From: Cryptomeria japonica
Taxonomy: Eukaryota > Streptophyta > Pinopsida > Cupressales > Cupressaceae
Length of the DNA: 64,000 nt
Reading direction: 5' to 3'
NCBI RefSeq assembly: GCF_030272615.1
Contig: NC_081409.1
Location: 201,978,449 to 202,042,448 of the forward strand
A model generated the notes under the pieces. It was not told where the DNA came from and searched no databases. It saw only the letters and a list, made by a program, of their open reading frames with translations. The position numbers and the translations under genes were made by a program. This document shows, piece by piece, positions 48,501-58,404 of the stretch. The first letter of the stretch is position 1, and each line of letters begins with the position of its first letter.

Positions 48501-49354
48501 TCAATTGGGCGTATGAATCCAACATCCAGTAATTTCTCCAGCTCTGCCTTGACTAATAATGCCACTTGTGGATGCATTTTCCTCAATTTCTGCTTTACTG
48601 GTTTTGCCCCCGGTTTGACTGTTAAATGATGCATTACTAAATCGGGGTCTAGTCCAGGCATATCAGCATAAGACCATGCGAAGTTAACTTGTCGTTCCTT
48701 AAAGAAGCTTATGAATCTTGCTTTCTCGGCCTCTGTCAATGATTGAGCCAAAAATATGTTATGTGGAACCTCTGTTGTACCAATGTTTGTCTTTATAGTC
48801 TCCTCTACCAACATGGATGATTTTTCCTCGTATGATGCTGGGAGAATGTCAAGCCTTCCATCTTCGGGCGCTTCAGAGAGGTTTTCACCCTCAGATACGT
48901 CCTTTCTTTTTACTTTTTTAAAGTCAGATAGCGCCACAGTGTGGTTTTCACCATAAGACCCTTGTTTTGTTTTTATTTTCACATTTTTGCGACTAGAAGG
49001 CCCGACACCCTCACCAAAGTATGCCATGTTATTGAGCTCTATGGCGTATCCTGCTTTATGGTCTCCAAGAGGAAGATCGTCGCGAATGCCAAGATAATCG
49101 ACAATAGCTTCGTCATTTTGAAATGTATCAAGCTGTGCTGGTCCATCCTGATCCCAGTCAATGAGTTGGGGGTGTACGAGGGGAAGGTCTTTAGTGTTTT
49201 CAGAGTTCGTAAGGCTAATAGTGAAGATGTGGTTATATTCAGGTATGTCAAGATAGTCATCGAGGTCGTCAATGGCACTCTCCTCATCAGTTTCGATCGT
49301 GAGTGAGTCCAAATTATCATCACTAGTAGCACCCTCAGGGACAGGTGTCCTCAT
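45521..49354 (-). CDS. Tat/Ogre-type pol: RT, RNase H, second RNase H, integrase
   Basis: One uninterrupted frame of 1277 codons. Residues 1-200 are an acidic linker. RT spans about 245-475, with the catalytic YVDD at 405-408 and NVMPFGLKNAGATYQ at 373-387. The first RNase H (545-670) lacks a clear catalytic Asp (LYISATPTALGALL), as is common in this lineage. The second, archaeal-like RNase H (697-820) keeps YFDGS, AEYEAL, FGDSQL and a late Asp. Integrase (885-1277) has a zinc-binding CKQCQIHG and a core with Asp 1056 (IITDNGRPF) and Glu 1092, but the first catalytic Asp is Asn 995 (WGLNLIG for WGLDVIG). No chromodomain was seen. The ATG is internal to the gag-pol frame: a TAA at 49365 separates it from the upstream part, so it is probably not a native start. 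Confidence 0.93.
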   Translation of the reverse strand: MRTPVPEGATSDDNLDSLTIETDEESAIDDLDDYLDIPEYNHIFTISLTNSENTKDLPLVHPQLIDWDQDGPAQLDTFQNDEAIVDYLGIRDDLPLGDHKAGYAIELNNMAYFGEGVGPSSRKNVKIKTKQGSYGENHTVALSDFKKVKRKDVSEGENLSEAPEDGRLDILPASYEEKSSMLVEETIKTNIGTTEVPHNIFLAQSLTEAEKARFISFFKERQVNFAWSYADMPGLDPDLVMHHLTVKPGAKPVKQKLRKMHPQVALLVKAELEKLLDVGFIRPIDYPEWISNLVPVSKPNRSIRICTDFRDIKKACPKDDFPLPNIDLIVDLTTGHEMLSLMDGFSGYNQIRIAPEDQHKTSFTCPWGTFCWNVMPFGLKNAGATYQRAMTTIFHDLMHITVEDYVDDLLVKSIDRNTHLDILSVTFDRLEKYKVRLNPKKCVFGVTSGKLLGFIVSKRGIEADPAKVKAILDMPPPKNISQLQSLQGRLQSIRRFIAQLADKCNPFQHLLHKNIKFKWDENCQQAFQALKDYLLNPPVLMPPIPDQPLLLYISATPTALGALLAQQIPDGKEKAVYYISRTLVGYELNYTPIERACLAVVFASQKLRHYMLTHKTKLIARIDPLKYLLNKATLTGRLAKWVMILSEFDIEYVDRKAIKGQAIADQLADAPMIDDVPLQSEFPDESILTISPAKPWQLYFDGSYTQHGAGASILFITPQGDSIPKSYRLSFPCTNNIAEYEALTTGLRIAVQWKIQELRVFGDSQLVIRQATDDYQTKDEKLMPYKQLVDDLKQHFAKIEFDQIPREQNRVVDAMATIASLIDLPQNETCYEFLVDNLLIPSYEITPTEMICVVGSESQLYGSIFTYLRDNILPPDLSNNQRRTFIRQSSRYVILADILYRRGLDGTLLRCLESDEAQIALREVNEGICGPHTSGPTLAKKLIRTGYYWPTMEKDAYQFVKKCKQCQIHGDLIHAPAQELQPLASPWPFCQWGLNLIGKIHPPSSNGHKFIITATEYFTKWIEAVPLTQVTGKQIATFILNYIICRYGIPTSIITDNGRPFKNQDVRELCERFHISHRFSTPYYPQGNGQAEVSNKTILKILKKTVDDAGRNWHVQLNPALWAYRTSVRTPTGATPYSLVYGVEAILPIEVELPSLRVSLRNIINDEDYRVSCLQELELLEERRHTTFNHLKAYQQRMSRSYNHKVKPRTFEVGDLVLRENPKNQQDRDKKGKFEPNWLGPYIITAVYGSGAYQLSTTEGEPLEDPINSMHLRRFYT

Positions 49355-49366
49355 CCTATGTGATCT

Positions 49367-50620
49367 TTACCTAGGGCCTTGAAACGAATCTTGTGCGGGA
49401 TCCTCATGGGTCGGTTCTTGACCAACTCTGAATTTCTTGTAAAACTCCTCCTCCTCTGTAGGTTCCTCTAGCTCTCTAAATGTCTCATTGAGCTCATAGT
49501 CGCTGGAGGATTTGTCTGAACCCCATTCCCATTCGTTGGAATCTGTAGAATAGTCATCTTCTTGTTGAACTTCAGCCACTTTGACTCGCCATATCTGTTT
49601 TGTTCTTTTATTGTGAATCTTGGGATTTAGAAAACCAAGCCCCTTGGAGCGTTCCCTTCTTGTAGTTAGCTTAGGTTGTAAGGCTCCATGACACCTTCTT
49701 TGCATAGTCCAAGAGGAATTTTTCCATCATACCCGAATCTTTGCAAAATTTTGAAACCTTTGCCATATTTCTCATAGGGTATTATAATTTGATCATGTGT
49801 ATCCTCTTCAGCGTCCTTATATAGCATTTTATATAAATTTTCTTCCTCTAGTTCGCCCCATTTTTGAAAGACGGTAGGATCCCATTTGAGTAGCATGATG
49901 GAGATTTGCTTATTAGGATGTGGCCTCCCATATTCCTTGGGAGAGTTCATGACTTGTTGTAAGAACATTGTTTGATTCAGAGTGTATTCTCCCATGCCTT
50001 TGTCTTGAAACTTGGCTCTAAGTTCACCTTGTTTGGATGTCGAGGGCTTTAATGACTCAGGATCAATATATGCTGAAGAAGGAGTAGCCTCACGATTGCT
50101 GGGAATGATAGTCTCAGTATGTGATCTCAAGTTATTGCAATATATGAATGGATTTGGATCACCATTGACCATTACCTCGACTCCATTATGAGGAAACTTA
50201 ATGCATTGGTGGTATGTTGATGGGACTGCCCTCATTTCATGAATCCACGGACGTCCTAGCAATATGTTATACGTGAGGTCTAGATCTAGGACTTGACAAA
50301 CCACGTCCTTTGTGACTGGCCCTATTCTTAGTGGTAAGGTGACTGTACCCTTGGACGAGCGCTCTTCATCATCATAAGCCTTAATAGTGATTTGGTTTGT
50401 AGAATTTACAGCTTTGTCAGAATATCCCAATTGTCTGATGGTGCTCAATGTACAAATATTAAGACCTACTCCTCCATCTATCAGGACTCATTTTATTCGG
50501 TGTTTATGTATGAAGGCTTCAACATGTAGGGGTGCATTATGAGGCTGACTTATGGAGGCGTCATCGGCTTCTGTGAATGTGAGGGAGTGTGGAATGGATA
50601 GGTATCCCACCATGGCTTGA
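49367..50620 (-). pseudogene. Protease and G-patch-like segment of the Tat-type element
   Basis: The gag frame continues after TAG 50623 and a second stop, TGA at 50490-50488, where CGA (Arg) is expected in RIKRVLIDGG. The protease motif VLIDGGVGLNIC is followed by NILLGRPWIHEMRAVPSTYH and CIKFPHNGVEV. A G-patch-like segment follows (GKGFKILQRFGYDGKIPLGL, then SKGLGF) but a one-base frameshift near 49690 splits it. The acidic tail runs to TAA 49367-49365. The protease would mature gag-pol; the Asp-Gly-Gly in place of Asp-Ser/Thr-Gly is unusual but may be a lineage trait. Confidence 0.8.
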
Positions 50621-50622
50621 AA

Positions 50623-53023
50623 CTAGTCCATGTTCAGATCAGTAGGGACGGCAGTGTCTCTTAGGGTTTTATCAAGGATAGCTTTATGTGTAGGAGATAT
50701 ACGTAAGAGCTCAAGAATAGAGATGAGTGCGGGTGTTTTCCCTAATTGCTCTACAAGGTCGTACTCAGGTTTGGTTGATGAAAGATTGGTATTCTTAGTA
50801 GAGGCACCTGGCAATGTGATCTTACCTCGATGGGTTGTAACATGACATTCAGAGGTAGATGCGGACGAAGATCCCACACCTTTTAGGACAATTTTGGGTC
50901 TTTGAGAAGAATTCTCAGGATTTTTATTTCTGATAGTAATGGTAGAAATATGATTGTCCATTGAGATGTGATTAATAGTGGAATCATAATTGTAAGATGC
51001 TCTAGTGTAATTGGCTTGATCATCTGTGACTTTGCCTTTTCCCTTGTCATGTTTTGGGAATGGTTCCTTAAACACCTCATGCTCTTGGTTAGATGAATGT
51101 CCCTCAATCTCAATATCTCCTCTGTCAATGAGATCTTGTACAATGTTTTTCAATCGATGGCAATTACTTGTCTTATGACCCTTGCTCTTATGAAATTCGC
51201 AAAATTCATCATCATTCCACCAATTCGGTTTTACCTTTGGTTCATATGGAGGAAAATCTGGGACCGTGATCACTTTGTTTGCTACAAGCTTTTTGAATAC
51301 TGATTCAAGTGGTTCTCCCAATGGAGTATACTTCCTTCGTGGTTTAGCAGCCATTTGATTGTTCACTTGATTGTTGGTAGAACTTGATCCAGAAAAGACG
51401 ACCTTGGGTCTCACTGTGTTGGCATCAACAACACCATCATTAACCGTGTTCTTGTTCTTGTTCCAAAATTTTGGTTTGTCCTTTCCTTTGAAGTCCTCTT
51501 TGTTTTCTTTGAATAGCTTGATAACTCCTTGTTCAATTAAGACCTTTTCTGTTGCTAGGCCCTTTTCAATGACATCCTTGAATGTAGACAAACAAGCTTT
51601 TCTGAGATCATAGCCAATAGCTTTATTAACATTTTGTGTGAACATTTCCACCATTTGTTTTTGCAGGATCTCACAAGAGCATCTGCTAGCTAAGTTTCTC
51701 CATCTCTGTAAAAATGTTGCAAAAGATTCTCCTTCTTTTTGTTTCATATTGCACAAGGTAGTAACTGAGACATCTGTTTCAATGTTGTAAGAGAAATGCT
51801 GAATGAATGCCTCTGCTAAGTCGCCCCATGACTTAATACCGGGAGGTAATTGAGAAAACCATTCCATCGCTTGATCTCCTAAGCTCTGTGGGAACAACCT
51901 CATTAAGTATGTTTCTTCTGCGGCTACCTCAATGCAAGCTGTGAAGAATTGTCTTATATGTGCCTTGGGGTCTCCTCTCCCTCTATATTTGTCAAATTTT
52001 GGTGTCACAAAGTGCGGAGGAAACGGAGGCATTGGAATGCTCTTATCGAAGGGATAAGGGCATATATCTCTCATAGTATATGTGGGTTTTGATGTGCCCA
52101 TGTCTTCCACTTTCTTTTGTAGATCTCTAATTTGTTGCTCCAAATTATTTTTTGGGAGGAGATGGATTTCTTGTAGCATATCCCATGTTTGAAACACCCA
52201 TTTGAGGAGGAACTTGTTGCATATATGGATGATACTGATCGTAGACATGTCCATATGGAGTTCTATATTGTTGCGACATATGTGGAGCACTTGGCATAAC
52301 TTCTTGTTGAGGGACCCCATATCTGTTTTGCGTATATACACCATATTCAATAGGCTTTTCATTTTCCATTGTGTTGCCCCCAATTTTGACATGGGGTCTC
52401 CTTGTGTCAAAATTTTGAGGATGTCCTTATGTATCCACTTGTCTTAATTGACCCATATCTTGAGCATGTGTTTGACCATAAGGCCTCCATGATGGTCTTT
52501 GAGTGTAAGTATCATATATTTGAGCTTGTGTATGTGGGATTGCTGGTTTTTGAAGCAAAACTGATGGTGACTCCGGCATCATATTATTTGGTCCTCCACT
52601 ATTTGGTCTCCTTTGATCCATGTTATGTTGAGTTTGTTGTGAGGGTCTACTTTCCATATGTTGTGATAAGTCAAAATCATGTGGTATTTTGGCTCCACTT
52701 TGTGCCATCATGTTTAGAAAGTATTGACGATCTCTCCTCATTATCTCTTCAACCAATCTATTGAATTGAGGATCCATTATAGATTCTTGTATGTCTGCTG
52801 ATAGTATTGAAGAATTGTCCATGGTGTCATTGTGTGTAGTATTGTTGTTTATAGCGTTTGCGCTTTCCACATTTGGATTGTGTCTATAAACATTCATGTC
52901 TGGTAATGTAGTGTGCTCAGGATTGTAGAATAGATCATTGTCATACTCATAAGAACTCATGTTTGCGGATTCTTGAGCTTCTTTAGCTATTCTCCTAGAT
53001 TTTTGAATGCGGGTTTCAACCAT
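50623..53023 (-). pseudogene. gag of the Tat-type element, one stop and one frameshift
   Basis: It starts at ATG 53023 (MVETRIQKSRRIAKEAQES), continues to TAA 52427, resumes in the same frame to about 52145, and shifts frame in an A6 run (CCCAAAAAATAATTT) into the long frame that ends at TAG 50623. The retrotransposon gag core is at about 52000-51640 (PKFDKYRGRGDPKAHIRQFF, QAMEWFSQLPPGIKSWGDL). The knuckle-like FCEFHKSKGHKTSNCHRL is near 51190. Gag would package RNA in particles. The TAG fits a C-to-T change from CAG. Related gag is in the element at 16170-23924. Confidence 0.85.
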
Positions 53024-53512
53024 GAACTAGGTGTTAGACCAAGATGTGAGAGACTAGATGAAAAATGAAAAGAGTATGCAAGACCAAGAGTTGTATGAAG
53101 TGTAAATGAATCTTGAGGTGTACTTGCAATGTCCAAAGTGTAAGACCAAGTATGTAAGTAGAGTAGGTGTGACTTCCAAAGAGAGGATAGTTTTTCTTGA
53201 TGAGGTAAGCTGACCTTGACTCTAAGTAAGACCAAATGAGACCCAAAGGTAAGAAACCTTGATGAGGGACCACTTAGCAAAGTGTAGTAGTATGTAGTGT
53301 GTTGACAAAGTATGATGAGGACAAGCAAGTGACCTTTTGACTCAAGTTTAGACAATTGTGAATGTAAAATGAGATGTGAAGCAATGATGGACTATGTAAG
53401 ACCTTAGAACAGACTGAATGCTAGATTAAACCTGAAGAGACAACCTAGGAAGCTCAAGTATGCCGAAACTGATTTTCTTTGTTTGCTTGACTGTTAAAAT
53501 TTTCAAATCCTG

Positions 53513-53680
53513 ACACAGACGCCTCTGTATACTTCACAGACGCGGTTTTAAGACACAGACGCTACTCTGTTTGACGCAGACGCGGACAAAAACACAGACG
53601 CTATTCTGTACTTCACAGACGCGTTTATCCGACACAGACGCGGTTCAAACAGACACAGACGCATTTCTGTAACCTTAGTG
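53513..53680 (-). repeat. GCGTCTGTGT array in the gag-pol leader, near gag
   Basis: Eight copies of ACACAGACGC (plus strand; GCGTCTGTGT in the sense of gag-pol) at ~20-bp steps. Alternate copies are followed by TCTGT, making short hairpins ACAGA-N4-6-TCTGT at 53515-53528, 53555-53570, 53594-53609 and 53655-53670. Confidence 0.88.
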
Positions 53681-53934
53681 CGATCTTTCCTATCTGTGAA
53701 GTTGTTTTGTTGTGACCAAATCTGATTTTTCGACTGTTTTTTTCGTGACAAGAGGACACAGTGTTGATGACTCAATGTTTGCAGACTGTTTAGACTCCAA
53801 AAAGTGTGTTGTTTGATGTAAAAATTTTTTTGCATACACTTGAAGACACAAAAGACACAATGTTTTGCTGTTTTGTCTTGAATGTTTGAGTGTTTAGCAT
53901 AAGACAAGCACAAATCTTAGGGCTGGCCAAGACA

Positions 53935-54440
53935 ATAGTTGTTGATCCCACATAGGGTTTTACCCCCGAGGCTACGCTATTCAGAGCGGATACTTAGATG
54001 CTTGACCTCACTGGCTCCACCCTCGGCACTCACTTCTCGGGTCAGCCAAGCATCAGTCCCCATGAAAACTCCCCATGGCGAACTTTGTATCTCTACTAAG
54101 AACCGTATGTGTGTGGGCCGCTACCAGAGGTCCGACCTCCTGCCTCAACAACTAGAAGGATTTGGGCATCTAAAACAAAGAGGTGCTAGTAAGGGCATCC
54201 GCTCGTGTGGCCATACATGCGGCACTTTCAGCTCTGTAAATACAGAAGGCTCCCAGCCGGTAGGGGTTACGCCCTACAAATGATCAAATAAATTTGATCA
54301 AACGGGATTATGGAGAGACATAGTGTCGGTATGAACTAATCAGCACACGTTATCCATAGTTTTCACCATGAATACATTTGATTATAGTGGTTTGGATGAG
54401 GTGGGTTTTCCTCGCTACCACTTGGGTCGTTCTCTTCTCA
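53935..54440 (-). other. GC-rich leader segment of the Tat-type element
   Basis: Between the two repeat arrays lies a GC-richer, non-repetitive stretch with several short inverted repeats (TAGGGGTTACGCCCTA at 54258-54273, GATCAAATAAATTTGATC at 54282-54299, TCTGTAAATACAGA near 54233). The 114-codon frame on plus (53939-54283) has no family resemblance. A folded leader, for packaging or translation, is the simplest reading. Confidence 0.55.
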
Positions 54441-54877
54441 CTAGTAGTCCTAATGACCACATGGGAAGACAGGCCCTCTAAAGATTAAACAAAAAGAGCC
54501 TATTGCTCAAGACACAAAAGACAATGATTCAATTTTAGTGCACCAATTGAAGTGTTTGCTAGTCTATGAAAACAAGGCACACAATAAAAAATTACAAAAC
54601 CCTAGCTAAGGCCCTGCAACAAAATTGTTAGTAGTTTGGGTTGTTTCAAATGATAACCCCTTCCTGCAAGCACACAAGTTAGGTAAATTTTAGAAAAACC
54701 CAAAAGACTTTGTGAAAAGGGGCCTTCAACAAAAACGTATTTGCCTCCAAAGCAAGCTGCACAAACCAGGTTAGCTAGATCTGCAAAGGTTAGCCGAAAA
54801 TAAACCAGATCTGAAACCCTAAGTACAAAATCCGAAAACCCGAATCAAAGAAACTTGAAAAATTTGCAAAACAGAAA

Positions 54878-55135
54878 GCACAGACGCCTTTATACCAGAC
54901 ACAGACACGTCTGAACTACACAGACGCGGTTCTGTAGTTCACAGATGCGATTAAAGGTCACAGACGTGACTCAAGAACTCAGACGCGATGAGATCCGACA
55001 TAGACGTGGTTAAAATTCTCAGACGCGATTCCAGGAACCTGCAAAAATAAAAATTGGCAAAAACACAGGCGCGATTAACGATATCACAGACGCTTCTGAA
55101 ACACAAAAACGCGATCCGAACACTCGCAAACGCGG
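54878..55135 (-). repeat. GCGTCTGTGT array in the gag-pol leader, near the PBS
   Basis: About eleven copies of ACACAGACGC or variants (for example CACAGACGCC, CACAGATGCG, CACAGACGTG, ACACAGGCGCG) at ~20-bp steps, ending about 90 bp from the PBS. At least one forms CACAGACGCGGTTCTGTAG. Copies are more diverged than in the 53513 array. Confidence 0.85.
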
Positions 55136-55225
55136 AAAAAACCTAAAATGTTGTCGAAATCGTCCGATCTGCAACTTCAAAAATGCAAAATCTGCAACAA
55201 AAATGTTAAATGCAAAGGGACAAGA

Positions 55226-55243
55226 GTCCCACCGGGCGTGCCA
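55226..55243 (-). other. Primer-binding site of the Tat-type element
   Basis: The minus strand reads TGGCACGCCCGGTGGGAC three bases inside the 5' LTR. It starts with TGG as a tRNA 3' end requires; the tRNA was not identified. Confidence 0.75.
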
Positions 55244-55246
55244 AAA

Positions 55247-56031
55247 TGTATATGGTGAAAATGGATAACAAATAACAACAATATTGAAAGACTAAAATGG
55301 ATTCAACCACCAAACCCTAGCCTAACAATGAACAAAGACCCACCATAACATATGAAGATAAGCTAAGACAATGCAAAATAACTCAAAATCATAAAGATTA
55401 TACCATCACATGTCCAATAGGGTTTTGATCTCCATTCTTCCTATCTCCATTGATCTTGTTTGATATGCTTGCTCTCAGATTTTTGTATGCACAAGAGCTC
55501 AATAAAGAGCGGAATGTGGTTGCAAGTGGAATTGTAGTGTAGCCAAGTTGCATGAAAGATCATTAGGATGTGTCATTAGGGTTTGACAATGAAGAAAGCA
55601 TCTTCTTAAATAGAAGACACAATAAGAAATGGAGGGTTAAGATTGAGAGGTGTAAAAAGAGAGGTCGGCTAGGATTAGAGGGTAGGTAAAAGAAATAGTA
55701 AAATAATGAAAGAGGTAGGTAGTGTATGAAATAAGAGATGAATGACATGTATCATGGGTGGAAAAGGATAATGAATTAATTAAATAAATAAAGATTTATT
55801 TAATTAATAGAAGAAGTAGGACAATTAAATAAATAAGATATTTATTTAATTTAGGAAAGGGATAATTTAAATAAATAAATGTATTTATTTAAATGAGAAA
55901 TAAGGCTAGAAGAGGATAAATGAATTAATTAAATAAATAAATATTTATTTAATTAATAGAAGAATTAGGCTTAGATAATTAAATAAATAAAATATTTATT
56001 TAATTAGACATGACAATTTTGGGTGTCTACA
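55247..56031 (-). repeat. 5' LTR of the Tat-type element
   Basis: 785 bp, paired with 39889-40673. A TATTTAAG on minus (about 55612-55606) is a candidate TATA box for gag-pol transcription, downstream of the five AT-rich palindromes. Confidence 0.93.
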
Positions 56032-56036
56032 ATATT

Positions 56037-57240
56037 TACTCAACCCAATCTCAATGCTCACAAAAATAGATGGATATAGTTTCTTATTGAATATAAATTT
56101 GGGACTGAATACATTAAGGAGATGAAACATAGATAAATAGATGCTCTTAGTAGAAGAAGGCATCTAGCAGCCATGATTACTACAAGGTCTAATTTGAAAA
56201 AGTGGCTCATAATCTTCAAAGAGATTATTCCATGATGGAGAAAGATGTAGAGAAAAACCCCTTGGACCACCAATTTAATAGATATTTATTTAAGTTGGAT
56301 GGATTATTAAGATACCAAGGGAGAATGTACATTCTAAACTTAGGGATTCGAGGAAGTTGATCTTAGAGGAGATCCACAACACACCATGGTAGAAAAATTG
56401 AGATCTTTATATTTTTAGCCAAGACTCGAGAAGGATGAGATTGAATTTGTAGCTTGATGATTGGAGTGAAAACAAGCCAAGACTAAGCATATACACCTAG
56501 TAGGGTTTGTATACTCACATGACATACTTAAATATAAATGACAAGTTATTAGCATGGATTTTATTTAAGGGTTGCCGATATAAAAGAATAAACATGATGT
56601 CATTTTGGTAGTTGTGGATAAGTTGACCAAGGTAGCATACTTCACCCAAAGGATTTTTCAGGATGGATTGTTTACGTTAGCTAAGAGGTTTATCTGAGAG
56701 ATATTTCATTTGAATTGAGTACTTGAGATGATCATATCAAAATGAGATACCCATATAATTTCTAAATTTTGGAAAATATTGAATGAAATATTTGGGATAA
56801 TATTGAATTTTAGTTTGACATACTACCCACTGACAAATTGACAAACAAAGATAGTGAAGCAAGTAGTCGAAGACCTCCTTAGGATGTATTTCATGGATTA
56901 ATAGTCTACGTTGGAGGAGTATCTTCCATTGGAAGAGTTTGCATATAATAACTCCTATCATGCATCTTTGGGTATGACACCATTTAAATATCTTTATGGA
57001 TGAAAGTATTGTACACATATCATTTGGGATATCTAGTTGAAGACAAGATTGGAATTGGTTCAAATATTCTTAGGAGATACATGATGAAATGAGATTAACC
57101 AAGGGGTGGTTAAAGGAGGTAGAAAACATATAGAAGAGCTATGCACGTAAGAATGGGACTTTCAAAACAAAGTCTTTTTGAGGGTTAAACCTCATAAGAG
57201 TTCTATATCATTGGGAAAATTAGCCAAACTAGTACCTAGA
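56037..57240 (+). pseudogene. Gypsy pol remnant, end of RNase H and integrase (right of insertion)
   Basis: Continues the remnant at 39060-39883. It resumes with TQPNLNA, LLNINLGLNTLRR-like RNase H end sequence, and then a degenerate integrase (WGLPI.KNKHDVILVVVDKLTK near 56570-56625, TYYPLTN near 56820, MTPFKYLYG near 56980). Stops and frameshifts are frequent. Right boundary approximate. Confidence 0.7.
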
Positions 57241-57248
57241 ATTGTAAG

Positions 57249-57352
57249 TCTATTTGATGTGTCAAAAGTAATAACTGTGGTTACATATATACTTTATCTA
57301 CTGTGGTCTATTTGATGTGTCAGAAGTAATAACTGTGGTTACATATATACAT
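57249..57352. repeat. Tandem duplication, 58-bp step
   Basis: TCTATTTGATGTGTCARAAG and the following GTAATAACTGTGGTTACATATATAC-like run occur at 57249 and 57307 with one change. Confidence 0.85.
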
Positions 57353-58404
57353 CTACACACATCCTATTCTAAACTGACCAAAAAAGTAGAAATCTCATGA
57401 TGATAGAAATACATTACAGTAACCATAGATATTCATGTAGACATGCTAGAAACGCATCATGTTAATGTTTGTAGCTTTAGTCGAATGATCATTTAGAATA
57501 CTAGTGAGTCACTGTTTTGGAGTTGATTTCCATTCACTTGCTTACTCTCCACCATACATTGGAGTTTGTAAAGCTTTAAACCTCCTTCTATTTGTTTGCA
57601 AACAAGATCAAGGAGTGGTTTTTGACCCTGCCCATGGGTTTTGAGGTTGCCAAGATCAATTAATGATCTTTTAGGCAAAGTAGTAACGTCCAGCTGGCTA
57701 TCACAGTCAATTATGACTGATTTTTACACTTTTGTTGAAGTTGTTTATGCCATCTTCTTCTTCCAAATAACAGGTATGAAGGACAACAAGCATCCAAAGA
57801 TAGGGCATTAATAAAGAGCACAAATCAAACCTTTGGGAAAGAGTTTAGACAGTGTAAAGTGCAGGTCCAAAGTGAAAAACCAATGAAAGGGCAAAAATCT
57901 AGTCATAATTAACTTGACAGTGAACAACTTATTGTTTTGTAATTGCCAATGCCTTTTTGTGCAGGGCTAATGTGATTCTCTTGTGTCTCTAATGATAGAC
58001 ATGTTCTCATGTTCTAGAATGTAATTGGTTTTCATACTAAAGATGTGTTTGTAGAAAGCAAGAAAGGAAAAGTTGTCAATGTTGCATACTCCTTATGAGC
58101 AACTTTTGTAAACCTTGTTCTCTAACCCTTGGAAGGTGTAAAACCATCTTTTCATGGCCTAATTAGCTTAGAATACTCAAAAATGTCTCTCAGAAAGTCT
58201 ACAACAAGCAAACTTTTAGTAAGAATTCGCAGACACAATGCTCAGAAATTCACACAATCAGCTACATTAAATACGTTCTCTATTAAGTTCAATGTTTTAA
58301 GATGAAAAAGAAGAGTTAAATGGTTTTGGTTCGATTTGCAATTTTTGTGAAGCTTTTGCATTGAATTTTCCATAGCCTGATTTTTTTGCCTGTGAAGAAA
58401 GACC
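57353..58404. other. Intergenic DNA upstream of the CACTA transposase
   Basis: AT-rich. A CACTA-type terminal inverted repeat was looked for but not found between 57240 and 58404, so the left end of the CACTA element was not placed. Confidence 0.5.

Larger units (their letters stand above)
39884..56036 (-). mobile_element. Ty3/gypsy Tat/Ogre-type retrotransposon with antisense PMD gene, TSD ATATT
   Basis: A 16.1-kb element bounded by LTRs 39889-40673 and 55247-56031, each 785 bp with about five differences. ATATT flanks it (39884-39888, 56032-56036). Orientation is minus: PBS next to the right LTR (TGGCACGCCCGGTGGGAC, 55243-55226) and polypurine tract next to the left LTR (AAAGAGGGGCAAAA, 40687-40674). 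Order on minus: leader with repeat arrays (55225-53024), gag, protease, G-patch-like segment, RT, RNase H, second RNase H, integrase (ending 45521), then 4.8 kb holding a plus-strand PMD gene. The second RNase H and an extra ORF after pol are hallmarks of the Tat/Ogre lineage. It interrupts an older gypsy pol. Confidence 0.94.

Noticed and set aside
53939-54283. 114-codon frame on plus in the gag-pol leader
   Set aside because: No family resemblance; it lies in a GC-rich leader with inverted repeats, antisense to the element.
57240-58404. Left CACTA terminal inverted repeat
   Set aside because: No CACTA followed by a recognisable subterminal pattern was found in this stretch.
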